This document shows positions 52,053-62,655 of a stretch of DNA of 64,000 nucleotides, piece after piece. The translations under genes and the position numbers were made by a program. Every line of letters starts with the position of its first letter. Position 1 is the stretch's first letter. The notes beneath the pieces were generated by a model, which ran no database searches, had not been told where the DNA came from, and worked only from the letters and a program-made list of their open reading frames with translations. Source of the DNA: Diphasiastrum complanatum (Eukaryota; Streptophyta; Lycopodiopsida; Lycopodiales; Lycopodiaceae); contig CM055102.1 of assembly GCA_029204225.1 (NCBI GenBank), positions 43,340,744-43,404,743 of the forward strand, given 5' to 3'.

Positions 52053-52290
52053 CACAGAGACCAGCACATCTGCATCTCATTCATAACATATGCATCATGT
52101 TCAACCATTTAACATAACGTGCTAAACCCGACACCCCAACAAATGGCACAGTTAATATAACACCCTAAACCCTAACAAATCATCCTAAACCCACAACCCC
52201 ACAGCCATAACCATCAAAACAAGCCACAAGCATAATCATCATAAACACATCCATAAATACCCTAAACCCTAAACCCACGTCCTCATTGTG
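52008..52290. repeat. Right flank of the hAT gene: GA tract and CCCTAAA-like units
   Basis: A (GA)n tract (52008-52050) is followed by scattered accctaaaccctaa units up to about 52275. These are the reverse complement of the TTTAGGG-like units on the left flank. The pattern is too degenerate and too short to be a telomere. Confidence 0.6.
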
Positions 52291-52410
52291 TCGTAGGCAT
52301 TGCACCACAGGTATGTGCAGATTCAACATCAAAGCTGCACTTGTGTAGCATACACTTAAACCTGCGTAGAACGTATTACAGTCCACTTGTTCGTGGAGCG
52401 GGTATTTACC

Positions 52411-53450
52411 CAAGGGACCGAGCCTGGCTCAATACGGGCATCGTCCAGTCAAAATGGTCGTTTGACGGGTTAGAAACGTAATTAGGTCAGTCAAAATGGA
52501 CTACTTTTGCAGCTATCCATCCGACGGTCCCGTTTCTCCAAACGGGATCCGTTTCAGGTGTCGTCCGTTCGGCGGGCGGACAACCTCGATAGAAACCTGT
52601 GGGAGCAGACGGGGCGAGGACCGGACGGACGGCAGGCCCAGTACGTCCTTCCGAAGTTCAGGGTCAAAACAGGGCTTCGGGGACAGTTTGCCGGGATGGG
52701 ACCTGAAAACATTCGGAATGGACAGAATGGTCCAGGAATACAGTCCAACGATTCGTGATCCCGATACGATCTCAAGGGACCGAGCCTGGCTCGATTCGCG
52801 TGCCGTTCGGTCAAAATGGTCGTTCGACGGGACAGAAATGCAATTAGGTCACGTGAAATGGACCAGTTTTGTCGGTCTCTGTCCGACGGCCCAGTCTCTC
52901 CAAACTGGCTTCGTTTCGGGTGTCGTCTGTTTCGGCCAACCGACGACCTCGCCAGGAACGGACGGATGGCCTGCAATGAATGAAACAGTTTTGCATAAGT
53001 AATTAGTAGGTTGTTCTGGGGGGAAACCGATCACAGCACACAAGACAGAGTACTGTGTAGAATGCATCAATGGTCCGGGAACATAGTCCACAGGTTCGTG
53101 ATCCCGATACGAACCCAAGGGATCGAGCCTGGCTCGATTCGGGTATCGTTCAGTCAAAATTACCCTTCCACTGGAGAGAAGCGCAATTAGGTCAAGCAAA
53201 ATGGACTAGTTTTGCAACTCTCCGTCCGACGGTCCCATTTCTCCAAACGAGATCCATTTCGGGTGTCGTCTGTTTCGGCCAGTGGACAACCTAGATATGA
53301 ACCTGTGGGAACAAACAGGATGAGGAAATGACCAACAGTCGGCCCGCAACATCTGTCCGAAGTTCGACGTTAAAGAGGGCTTCAGGGACACTTTGTGCGG
53401 TCGGAACCTGAAAACTGGGAGATTTTTCGGAGCCCCCGTGCTGGTACGCA
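52411..53450. repeat. Tandem repeat, three diverged ~350-bp units
   Basis: Units begin at 52411, 52773 and 53116 with caagggaccgagcctggctc or a close variant. Each continues through ggtcgtttgacggg-like and aattaggtca words, then tccgacggtccc, tctccaaac and gggtgtcgtc. Spacings are 362 and 343 bp. The open frames in it follow the repeat on both strands and show no domain, so I treat it as satellite-like non-coding DNA. Confidence 0.85.
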
Positions 53451-53479
53451 AAATCTCAACATCGTATTGCAGCATGTTG

Positions 53480-53849
53480 AAGTAGTGCCATAACTAATTA
53501 GTAAGCTGTTGAAGTTCATCCGGGAAGAAACCGATCTCATCAACGGAGTCACAGTACTATAGAGCTTGTCACAGTAGTCTATAGCTTGTCACTGTAGTCT
53601 CTAGCTTGTCACTGCTCACTAGCCATGGTTGTTTAGTAATTTCTCAGTTATGAGAGGCATGGCCCAGTGGTTAGGTCTGTTACAAATTTTGTTGGTACCG
53701 TTTGCCTATTTTTTAACAGAAGGGGGCAGGTGGGTGCCAGACACCCTCTGATAATTAATTCCGGGGGAAAAAGAGGGGCCATAAATTGCTTTTATTTTGC
53801 TTTTGGGATGGGGGAGAGTGTAGGCAGGTGCCTGTATTTTTATTTTTAT
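53480..53849. other. Intergenic sequence, possible SINE head
   Basis: Contains three short direct repeats of tatagcttgtcac type (53570-53610). At 53660 it has atggcccagtggttagg, which resembles a tRNA A-box, but no B-box follows. Confidence 0.3.
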
Positions 53850-54025
53850 TTTGAAAAAAAAAAAAGACGCGGACGCACCCTTGGCGCGTCAGCGTCCGGA
53901 CGCGGACACGGACGCGCGTCCGCCACCCGCTTCCTTATATATATATATATATATAAGGAAGCGGACCTTGCACGCGAACGCGCGTCCTGGGATGCGTCCA
54001 CCCTGGACGCAAATTTTTTTTTTAC
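53850..54025. repeat. GC-rich fold-back with a perfect 38-bp palindrome at its centre
   Basis: 53927-53964 is a perfect palindrome: ccgcttcctt, nine AT units, aaggaagcgg. Outside it the similarity continues imperfectly (ggacgcgcgtccgc on the left against gcgaacgcgcgtcc on the right), ending in an A-run on the left and a T-run on the right. The whole could form a hairpin of about 170 nt. It shares GGACGCG words with 48019-48140. Confidence 0.75.
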
Positions 54026-54059
54026 AGGCCCCTCCTCGCTCACTCCCACATGCCCAAAA

Positions 54060-55128
54060 ATGATTAATAATTATTCTTTTTCTTCAGCGGATTCAGGAGA
54101 TTCGTGCATCTCACCCGGATAGATACATAGTTGCTGCGGTTACTTCTTCACGAGTCCTAGCTGATTCCCAGGCCAAGCTATCCTGATACCAGCAGGCATC
54201 TGATCTCTTATGACATATGGGCATCTCTATCATGGATCTTCCTCGTGGTACGCATTCATATATCCGAGGCTATTTATTTCGTCGATATATGCAGCAGACT
54301 TGGAGCTCCCTCCCACCTTCCCGTATTCGACTGAGCTATTACCAGACACACTTCTTCTCTCTGGATCCTTCTGGTTTGCATCGTTGCCGCTCTCTCTCTC
54401 ATAGCCCCTGTCACACGGCCTGCTCTATCGTCTTGGGCAGTTGCGCATTTCCTCTCATCAGCTTGCTATTGAGGCCGGTCGTGCTATGTCGCTTGTGCTC
54501 GTTGCAAGAGGTGGAAGATGAAGCCCATTTCCTCCTCAGATGTTCGTTGTATTATGAGATAAGGGGGAGGTATTATTGTCTCTTTCGCGATGGCCCGCAT
54601 ACACTTCGCAGTTTTGTCTCCTATTCGGATGCTCGTTGTTTGGGACTTCTTGTTCGTGAGATGCTTACTCTCCGTCAGTCTCATCTGCCTGTACCAGACT
54701 ACCTGGGGTTAGACTCTCGGCAGTTGCTTCTCACTGGCTTCTTTCGGACTCAAGCACATGCTGATGACTCCGATGATGAGATTCCTATCACTGTGCCACC
54801 GCGGAAAAAGCCCAGATGTAGTCGGCACTCCCCTCCATCGGGGCCCACTGTACGGTCCACTCAGCGAACACTTCACACTTACTTTCGCTGATATGTACTT
54901 ATTCTCCACCTGGCCCGGGTTGTGGGCAATGGTACTTTTTTTGTAGTTCTTCTGTTATACCTGGCCCGGGTTGTGGGCTTATTTCACTTCTGCTTTGTTC
55001 TACTTTCATTCGTAGCTAGTCTATAGCATTTTACGGCCACGTCCTCCTATGGATCATGCTCCCACGATTGCTTGTACATATTTTCTTTTTGGTCTTATGC
55101 ACCCACGGGTGCCCAAAAGACGTTAATA

Positions 55129-55132
<4 letters not shown>
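54060..55132 (+). pseudogene. Probable LINE 3' end with RT-associated zinc finger
   Basis: A plus-strand frame (54217-54891) contains LCRLCSLQEVEDEAHFLLRC, matching the C-x2-C...H-x3-4-C zinc-binding module at the C-terminus of plant LINE reverse transcriptases. An acidic and then basic tail ends at a TGA (54889-54891). Upstream, an overlapping frame reads SSHQLAIEAGRA, which normally precedes the finger, so a frameshift lies near 54480. The 3' untranslated region ends with taataaagctct running into a CT tract, a plausible LINE terminus. RT and endonuclease domains are absent, consistent with 5' truncation, which is usual for LINEs. Confidence 0.5.

Positions 55133-55182
<50 letters not shown>
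55133..55182. repeat. (CT)n microsatellite
   Basis: About 25 CT units directly after the AATAAA of the probable LINE. Confidence 0.95.
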
Positions 55183-55186
<4 letters not shown>

Positions 55187-55351
55187 CCGATGCCCACAAT
55201 AACTAAGATACAGCATCGAACAATTTGCAACTTTGAGGAGAACTCTCTCTCGCTCTCGCTCTCTCTTTCCCTCCCTCCCATTGCCCATGCCTACCATAAC
55301 TGAGATAAAGCATGAATCATCGGTCAAAGAGCAAACGACTTGTAACATTTA

Positions 55352-55355
<4 letters not shown>

Positions 55356-55414
<59 letters not shown>
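55356..55414. repeat. (CT)n microsatellite
   Basis: About 29 CT units. A similar leader (cccatgcctaccataactgagata) precedes it as precedes the earlier CT tract, so this segment of about 130 bp is partly duplicated. Confidence 0.93.
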
Positions 55415-55417
<3 letters not shown>

Positions 55418-55454
55418 CAATCAGCAATGTCACATGCAAATTTTAGAAGCATAC

Positions 55455-55902
55455 ACCCTCGGGGATGGCTTGAAGAGGAGGGTTTAGACAAAACGTATGA
55501 AATGCATGATTGCATCCAGCTCCGTCACAAAGAAGCATTAGATTTCCTGGACCTGCAAAGAAAATTTCACACAAAAGAATACGTTAAATGCTTTAGGGTT
55601 TAGGACCAGATGATATGAGAGACAACGTTCCTTAGACAACGCCCTCATGAACTTAAGGTGACTTTGCACAGGAAATTAGAATAAGATGAATCATGAAAGG
55701 AGGCGCTCCTTAGACGTTCCTATTACGAAGGGAGGCTTTATGTAAATTTAACCTTCTTTTCAACCTTACCGTAAGCAGTGTCCTTAGTGAAGAGTTCTCT
55801 TGCATAGGCCCAATCAACACCATTTTTCAAAAGGCTTGACACAGAATCTTCAAGTTCATAACTGGTCTTTGCACACTCTAGCTTCATCTCCCAGTTTTTC
55901 TT
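55455..55902 (-). pseudogene. Partial PHD-finger gene fragment
   Basis: Two minus-strand exons are visible. 55902-55770 is a helical, charged stretch (KNWEMKLECAKTSYELED...) with a CAG acceptor and GTAAGG donor. 55552-55455 encodes MLLCDGAGCNHAFHTFC followed by LNPPLQAIPEG and a GTATGC donor. The second is the middle and end of a PHD-type zinc finger, a reader of histone H3 tails in many chromatin proteins. The phases fit, but the first C-x2-C pair of the finger is absent from the joined sequence and the final C-x2-C exon was not found. It is probably a gene fragment, since no further exons were recognised up to the LTR at 56291. Confidence 0.55.
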
Positions 55903-56290
55903 CTGCAAGAAAAGCTCCAAAGCGTAGCACTTTCAACACAAACAAAACTGTGATATTACAGAAATCATTGTGCTTGCTTTGTAGTCTTTATACCTATGTC
56001 AAATCCTTTGTTGTGTTTGTTGAGTTACAGAGCAACCAAACAAAAGGTCAACATTTTGCGTGTTTTGAGGTGCTTGTGTGGTGTGCATCCTCGATTCCAT
56101 AGCTTGAGGAAAACAATTGCAACAAAACTGCTGCTCACAATTTTAAACTCCAAGGTGGTCTTTTTGAAGTTGGATATTCTCTTTATAAGGTTGGATTTAT
56201 TCCTATTTCCAGCAGCGATTAAATATCCAGTAATAATTTGCAACACCCATAAAAATGTAAACTCCTCGACTTGTTCCTGGTGGAGGTAAC
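55903..56290. other. Intergenic sequence left of the nested gypsy pair
   Basis: No motif seen. The five bases gtaac (56286-56290) directly precede the outer LTR and would be the outer element's target duplication if it recurs beyond the window. Confidence 0.35.
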
Positions 56291-56434
56291 TGTTACGAGC
56301 ACGTGACCAGTGCCGAATCCTAGAGAACACAGAAGGTCAGATACCAGTCAGGGTCGTGTCCAGCGCGTACACGACCAACAAGGCAAGACAGTGTGAGTGG
56401 TGCGCCCCAGCACGGTCCATAGCCATGGCGGGCC
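56291..56434 (+). repeat. Outer gypsy element: first part of its 5' LTR
   Basis: 144 bp starting tgttacgagc. It is homologous, in reverse orientation, to one end of the inner element's LTRs. It is interrupted at gggcc (56430-56434), the site where the inner element inserted. Confidence 0.9.
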
Positions 56435-56792
56435 TGTAATAGATCCTAACACCACAGTAGGGCAAACACTAACTGATCCACCCCACCTTGCCTACTCCCT
56501 GATATAGAGTAAGCCCCTCCTAGCCCAGTGTGAGGACTGGTAGCATGCTACTGCCAAGTGTCGGCCACGTGGCACTGACGTGGTCGACTGCACGTCGGGA
56601 CCCAACTGGGGGCCCTATCCTGCTGACAGGGTCCCTAGGCTGTGTTAGGCCCGCCATGGCTATGGACCGTGCTGGGGCACACTAGTCACACTGTCTTGCC
56701 CTGTTGGTCATGTACGCTGGACACGACCCTGACTGTGGTATCTGACCTATCTGTGTTCTCTAGGGTTCGGCACTGGTTACGAGCTCGTAACA
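56435..56792 (-). repeat. 3' LTR of the inner gypsy element
   Basis: 358 bp, TG...CA in both readings. It carries 4 bp (tgca near 56590) that the other LTR lacks. Confidence 0.95.
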
Positions 56793-56803
56793 CTCCCTCC
56801 CCC

Positions 56804-59800
56804 TTAAGAACCGTCTTGGTCCTCTAAGACAAAGTCTGGAAAAATCTTGCGAAGGACGCTGCTTCTTTCCCAAGTGGCATTCTCAACAGGCTGATCATTC
56901 CACTTAACCAGATATTCTCGGTATAGAGTATGACGAGTTTGCGTCTCTCTACTATCTAGAATTTCCTCTGGTTCATGTGGAGGTTGTTGAGGATCCAATG
57001 GGAGAACTAGAACACTGTCCCCTACCAGATTATCTGATCTGGTTAAGGCTTTTCGTAACTGACTTACATGAAAAACTGGAAAAACCTTACTCCTGTGTGG
57101 GAGTTCTAGTTCATAGGTGACCTCGCCTAGTCTCCTACTGATGGTAAAGGGACCACAATACCTTGGAGACAACTTAGCACACACTCCTGATTTGAGGGTT
57201 TTAGAGTCAACTGGGACTCTCAAGTAGACTTTCTCACCAGTGGAGAACTGCACATCCCGTCTGTGTGGATCTGCATAATGCCTGGCTTGATCCTGGGATT
57301 GTCTAATGCTACGCTTAGCATGTTCTATCATCTGGTTTAGGTCTTCTAAAAAGTTTCTGGCTGCTTCAACTTTTTCTTGTTTAAACCCTACAGCTGTGGG
57401 TGAGCGTGGCTAAAAACCGTACATCAGCATAAATGGGCTGTATCCCGTAGCTGAATGTTTGGTACTGTTGTAAGCAAACTCTAATATCGAGAGATACTCC
57501 TCCCAATTAGTCTGCTTCTTGCTGACGTATGCACGAAGCATATCCTCCAGCACTTGATTTACCCTTTCTGTTTGACCGTCCGTCTGTGGATGGTCGGTGG
57601 TACTCATATTAAGTTTAGTATGGAGATGATGGAATACTGCCTTCCAAAAATTTCCAGTAAACTTACTGTCCCGGTCGCTGACTATGCCGGAAGGTAGATC
57701 GTACAATTTAAATAGCCCGTCTACAAACAACATCGCTAACTCTGGAGCTCTAACGGTTGTTTTGGTCGGAATAAAATGAGCCATTTTGGTCAGACGGTCA
57801 ACTGTGACCCATATAGCGTCATTACCCTTTTGGGTTTTAGGCAGGCCTACTATAAAATCCATGGAGATACTCTCCCATTTACCAGCTGGTATTTCTAAGA
57901 GATGCAACAACCCTCCTGCCTTTACACGCTCTGCTTTATTTACTTGACATTTCTGGCAACTGGTTACATACTGGTGGACGTCCTTTTTCATACTGGGCCA
58001 GAAAAATTGCCTACGAAGAAGCTCGTAGGTCTTCTGTATGCCTGGGTGTCCCGCGCTAGGATTGTCATGACATTCATATAGGACCTGCTGCCTATATTCC
58101 TCTGAATTGGGGACACATACTCTATCTCTATAGAGCAAGTACTCATCCTGAATGGAATATTGTTTCCATTTGAATCCTTGAGTCAACTGACCCTCAACCA
58201 CTGGGGTTTGCTTGGGTGATACAGGCTCAGAATCCTCAACGTCATCTGATGACGTATACTCGAACTCATCATCATCCTCAACGGAAGCTGCCGTATTCTT
58301 GGATGAACTGGCACCAGCCCCGGGAACTGGTTCTGGAGTCTGTAACTGTCTGTTCTGGACTGAGTTCCAGATAATAGAGAAGAATGCATCATGCTGGCAT
58401 TTCCCTCTCAAGGACTCGAGTAACTCATTACGAATCTGAGTAAAACTCAGCTCGTTTATTATAGGCATTCTGCTAAGGGCATCTGCTACTGTATTGAATT
58501 TTCCACGCCTATATCTGATAGACATGTCAAACTCTTGCATCAACTCTGCCCAACGAGCTTTCCGACCTCTAAGCTCAGGTTGATTGCAAAGGTATCTGAG
58601 ACTCTCATGGTCTGTCAGGACCTCAAAGTTGGCACCATACAAATAATGCCTCCAAGTCTTAAGGGCATGGACTATAGAAAAGAGTTCCTTTTCATAGGCA
58701 CTATACCTAGTCTGTGCTGGCTCGAGTTTTTTACTCTTAAACGCAACTGGTCGTCCACCCTGAGTTAGCACAGCACCTACTGCAAAGTCGCTAGCATCTG
58801 TTTCGACCACAAACGACTGATTGGGGTCGACGACTTTTAAAACTGGTGCTGTAGCTAAGGCTGTTTTGAGAGCATCAAAGCTCTCCTGTTGTGCGGACTC
58901 CCAAATGAACTCCTTTCCCTTCCCCTTAAGGAGATTTGTCATAGGGACTGCTATCTGAGCATATTCCTTGACAAATCGTCTGTAATATCCCGCCAGACCA
59001 AGAAAGATTTGAAGTTCCAAAATATTCTGAGGTCTCAGCCAACTGAGTATGGCTTTAACCTTATTTGGGTCCATCTTAATCCCATCTGAAGAGATAATGT
59101 GACCCAAATATGCTACTTCTTCTACGAAGAATTCACACTTGGATTGTTTAGCATAAAGCTTATGCTTTCTGAGCAGTCGAAACACCTTTCTGAGGTGTTT
59201 TAGATGCTCCTTCCTCGTTTTGCTGTAGACGAGGATGTCATCTAAAAATACGACTACAAACTTACCCAAGTATGGTCTGAGGACACTGTTCATCAAGGTC
59301 ATAAAGGTAGCTGGAGCATTTGTGAGCCCAAATGGCATCACCTTAAACTCATAATGACCGTGACGAGTCCTAAAAGCTGTTTTCGAGACATCTTCCGATT
59401 TTATACGGACTTGATGATATCCCGATCTGAGATCTATTTTGCTGAAAAACTTAGCCCCGTCGAGTTGATCAAACAACTCGTCTGCCCGAGGCATAGGGTA
59501 TTTATTCTTAATTGTGACTTTATTGAGGGCTCTGTAATCTACGCAAAGACGCATAGACCCCTCTTTCTTTTTCACCAATAGGACTGGTGAGGCCCATGGT
59601 GAACTACTGGTCTGAATTTGGCCTTTCCCAAGATAGTCTGTTAACTGCCTAGTTATTTCTTAATCCTCTGTTCGGCTGACCCGATACGGAGGTTTAGAAA
59701 CAGGTGCTGTACTTGGTACTAGGTTTATTACATGATCTACCTCTCTGCTAGGTGGTAAACCATGTGGCAAATCTTGAGGAAAAACATCTTTAAATTTAGA

Positions 59801-61591
59801 CAATAAAGTTTCTAATTTACTGATTTTCTGCTGAATAGAACTGGAAATAGAAACTTCAGGAATAAACTGAAAGTCACATAAGAATACCTGATGGTCTTCG
59901 TCTCCGATTAGCTGACAGAGCTCTGAACTGCAGACCATAGGGCTGTTGGGAACATCATGCTCCCCATGCAACTGGATCTCTCGGCCTTTATACTGAAAGC
60001 TGAGGGTGTTCTCCTGATAGTTTCTGTGGAGGGAAGGTCCTAAACTGTAGAGCCAATCTCTCCCGAGAACAATGTCTGTTCGATCCAGGTGCATTATCTG
60101 AAAGTTTATTTGATCTTGGTACCCCTGAATACCAAGATTTAACTTACTTACCATAGTTTCCCATATTTTTTAATCTTCACCCTTAGCTAATGAAACTATG
60201 TACCTATGCTGACTAGGTACTTCTGGTAGTTTAAGCTTTTTAGCCAGGGTGTGGTTGATGAAATTATGGGTTGCCCCATCATCAACCATGACTCTTACTG
60301 ACTGGTTACCAACTTTCCCATGCATACGTACTAGGTCATGCGGCCCAAAGCTGAAGGGTCTCGCTAGCATTGCAGAGGTCAGCTGGCAACAGTGTTCATG
60401 ATCTTCATGATACACTTTGATCTCGGAAGCTGCCGAGTCACTGGGGAAACATACAGTCTGAACAAGATGAACTTGTTTTTTATCTTTCTTATCTTTTTTA
60501 GTGAAAGGCCCCTTGGGACACTGTCTGACTGTGTGTCCCTTGCCCATACACACAAAGCACAAACGTTCTTGTTTGGCTTTCTCAAAATCATCTGGTTTTA
60601 AGGGCTGTATGAGTGAAGGGCGTTTCTGAGGAGCTTCACCTTTAAATTTATCTTCTTTCTTTCTTTTTAAAAATTTCTTTTTAAATTGAAAGTCTTTCTG
60701 AGGAAGCTGCTCAGAAAGTGGTTGCTGTCTCGCTCTCTTCCTACCCACTGAATCATCATAGATTTGAGCATATCTGAGAGCTTGCTCAAGGGTAGTAGGC
60801 GAGTTTCTCTGGACCTCTACTTTATATTCATCTTTGAGGCCACGGACAAATCCCCTGATTTTTTGATAGTCATCCATATTTTTAATCTTTAAAATTGCCT
60901 CTCGATACTGCGAGATATATTGGATGAGGGACTTGTCCATTACTGTTCTTTCCCAGGCTTCCCAGGCTCTATCAAGTTCATTCTCTGGTAGAAATTCTCT
61001 TAGGAAAGCTTCTTCAAAAGCTTTCCATGACCGGGGAGTCTGCCCAGTCTCCTGGAGATTTAACCACCACTTATAGGCCATAGGCCCTAAAGAAAGACTG
61101 GCCTCAATTGCTTGCAAATGGTCAGGGGTCTGTTTAAGAGCATGAATGTTCTTCCATTTGCTGAGGAAGGTTTGTAGAATATCTGCATTTCTATCCTTCT
61201 CTTCCCCATTAAAAGTAGGAGGCTTTAAATCTTTAAAAACACTGGGGTGAGACCGTAAAGTCTCACCCGAAACTGATGGAAGTGGAGAAGGGGATAACTG
61301 AGAAGTGGAGGGAAGGCTTCCTTTCGCGGAGCTCAAAATCAAGTTTTTGAGTTCAGCGAACGAGTCGTCCACACTGGACTTGAAATTGGCTAATGCCAGC
61401 TTCAGTTCATCCACTTCTGTTACCAATTGGAGGAACTGCTCCTTGGTAACCAGTTCGTCGAGTTCTTCGGCGAACTGTTCCTATTCTTCTACTTCCATGG
61501 GTTCCTTCCCTTTTCTGTAAGCCAAGGCTACTGTTTCAAGTTCGTCGAAGCCTCTCTCCTGGGGTTGATCAGGTCCCTGAGGAGTGGTCAT
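56804..61591 (-). pseudogene. Gypsy Gag-Pol polyprotein with four in-frame stops
   Basis: A single frame of 1595 codons runs from ATG 61591 to the stop at 56804 with no frameshift. In order it holds Gag with a zinc knuckle CFVCMGKGHTVRQC (about residue 345) and protease VMVDDGATHNFI (about 437). RT follows with [11 protein letters not shown] and [10 protein letters not shown] (Asp pair about 784), then RNase H ([15 protein letters not shown], about 930). Integrase has its zinc domain at about 1180-1220 and a core with [18 protein letters not shown] and [13 protein letters not shown] module (CGPFTISRRLG) and a C-terminal chromodomain (YLVKWNDQPVENATWE, about 1555) mark it as a chromovirus. The protease has D-D-G where D-S/T-G is usual. 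Stops lie at 61481-61483 (TAG), 60170-60172 (TAA), 59660-59662 (TAA) and 57410-57412 (TAG), each where glutamine fits. The relative at 63877 has CAG at the first site. Confidence 0.95.
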
Positions 61592-62287
61592 CTTCGAAAC
61601 TGAAAGAGAGCTACCTTAACTTCTGAAGGAAAAAAGTCTAAAAGACTAATTTACAACTGTACAAGGGAAAGGAAAGATGACTTAGCTGTTTCTGAGGACT
61701 GTACTTCCAAAGAAAGAATGAAGAGGAACCCTTTCAGCTCTTTTCCCCAAAATTTCAGACCTGTTGTTCCGAAAAATGCCAGTTTGAAGCTTCAAAACGG
61801 TGCTAAATTTCCCGGTTTTTTGATGATAGTAGCTCGCTGGTTTGATAGGAATCCTCTTGCTCCAAATCTCTGACGTTGGGGCCCAAAAACTTGTTGAAAA
61901 ACCAGATTTTCAGAAGTACTGGCAGCGCTGGCCCTGCTCCTCCTTTTTGGCTTCAAACTCGCTGAGAACCAGTAACTTTTTCCCTGGAAATCGGATGTAG
62001 GTCTCTGACTGTACAGCGATGGAGGTGCTGGCTTCTTCCTACTCTAATTTCGCTGGGAAAACTATAGAGAATCCTCTCAACTCAGTGGGAAACAGCTGTT
62101 TTTTCAGCGAGTTACCTACACTTGGAATCTGACTCCTTGCTACTGTGATTTCTCAGTGGAAATCAGAAGTTTGAAGGCTGCTCCTACAGCGATCCTCCTC
62201 CTCTATTCCTCTCTGAGAATCTGAGAAACACTTCCTATCTTCTGATAGCTTTCTCTACTACTGTCCTGAACTCCCTAGGATGGAGAT
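61592..62287 (-). other. 5' leader of the inner gypsy element
   Basis: Untranslated leader between the primer-binding site and the gag ATG. I see no coding motif. It is readable as diverged homology to 62887-63768 of the outer element, in opposite orientation. Confidence 0.6.
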
Positions 62288-62300
62288 GGCTCTGATACCA
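62288..62300 (-). other. Primer-binding site of the inner gypsy element
   Basis: TGGTATCAGAGCC on the minus strand, one base from the LTR. It is complementary to the 3' end of initiator tRNA-Met. Confidence 0.93.
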
Positions 62301-62301
62301 G

Positions 62302-62655
62302 TGTAATAGATCCTAACACCACAGTAGGGCAAACACTAACTGATCCACCCCACCTTGCCTACTCCCTGATATAGAGTAAGCCCCTCCTAGCCCAGTGTGA
62401 GGACTGGTAGCATGCTACTGCCAAGTGTCGGCCACGTGGCACTGACGTGGCCGACCGTCGGGACCCAACTGGGGGCCCTATCCTGCTGACAGGGTCCCTA
62501 GGCTGTGTTAGGCCCGCCATGGCTATGGACCGTGCTGGGGCACACTACTCACACTGTCTTGCCCTGTTGGTCATGTACGCTGGACACGACCCTGACTGTG
62601 GTATCTGACCTATCTGTGTTCTCTAGGGTTCGGCACTGGTTACGAGCTCGTAACA
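62302..62655 (-). repeat. 5' LTR of the inner gypsy element
   Basis: 354 bp, nearly identical to 56435-56792. It is followed on the plus strand by the duplicated target gggcc. Confidence 0.95.

Larger units (their letters stand above)
56435..62655 (-). mobile_element. Full-length chromodomain Ty3/gypsy retrotransposon (inner)
   Basis: 6221 bp, minus strand. LTRs start TGTTACGAGC and end TCTATTACA on the element's own strand. The target duplication gggcc is exact (56430-56434 and 62656-62660). The primer-binding site lies one base inside the 5' LTR (62288-62300), and the polypurine tract AAGGGGGAGGGAG abuts the 3' LTR. By my count the LTRs differ by two substitutions and a 4-bp indel over about 354 bp, which would mean a very recent insertion. 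It sits within the 5' LTR of a plus-strand relative. Confidence 0.97.

Noticed and set aside
48140-52280. TTTAGGG/CCCTAAA units as a sign of a telomere or interstitial telomere
   Set aside because: Only a few degenerate units occur on each side, mixed with other simple repeats and in mirror orientation around a transposase gene. They look like transposon subterminal repeats or chance microsatellites.
52496-53475. Open frames of 74-168 codons across the tandem repeat as genes
   Set aside because: Comparable frames appear on both strands and repeat with the units. Composition follows the repeat and no domain is visible.
53655-53690. tRNA gene or SINE head (atggcccagtggttagg resembles an A-box)
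   Set aside because: No B-box (GGTTCRANYCC) follows within 80 bp and no cloverleaf can be drawn.
59660-61483. U-to-C RNA editing that would restore the gypsy glutamine codons
   Set aside because: Such reverse editing is known from organelles of some ferns and hornworts, not from nuclear transposon transcripts. Methylation-linked C-to-T decay explains the pattern more simply.
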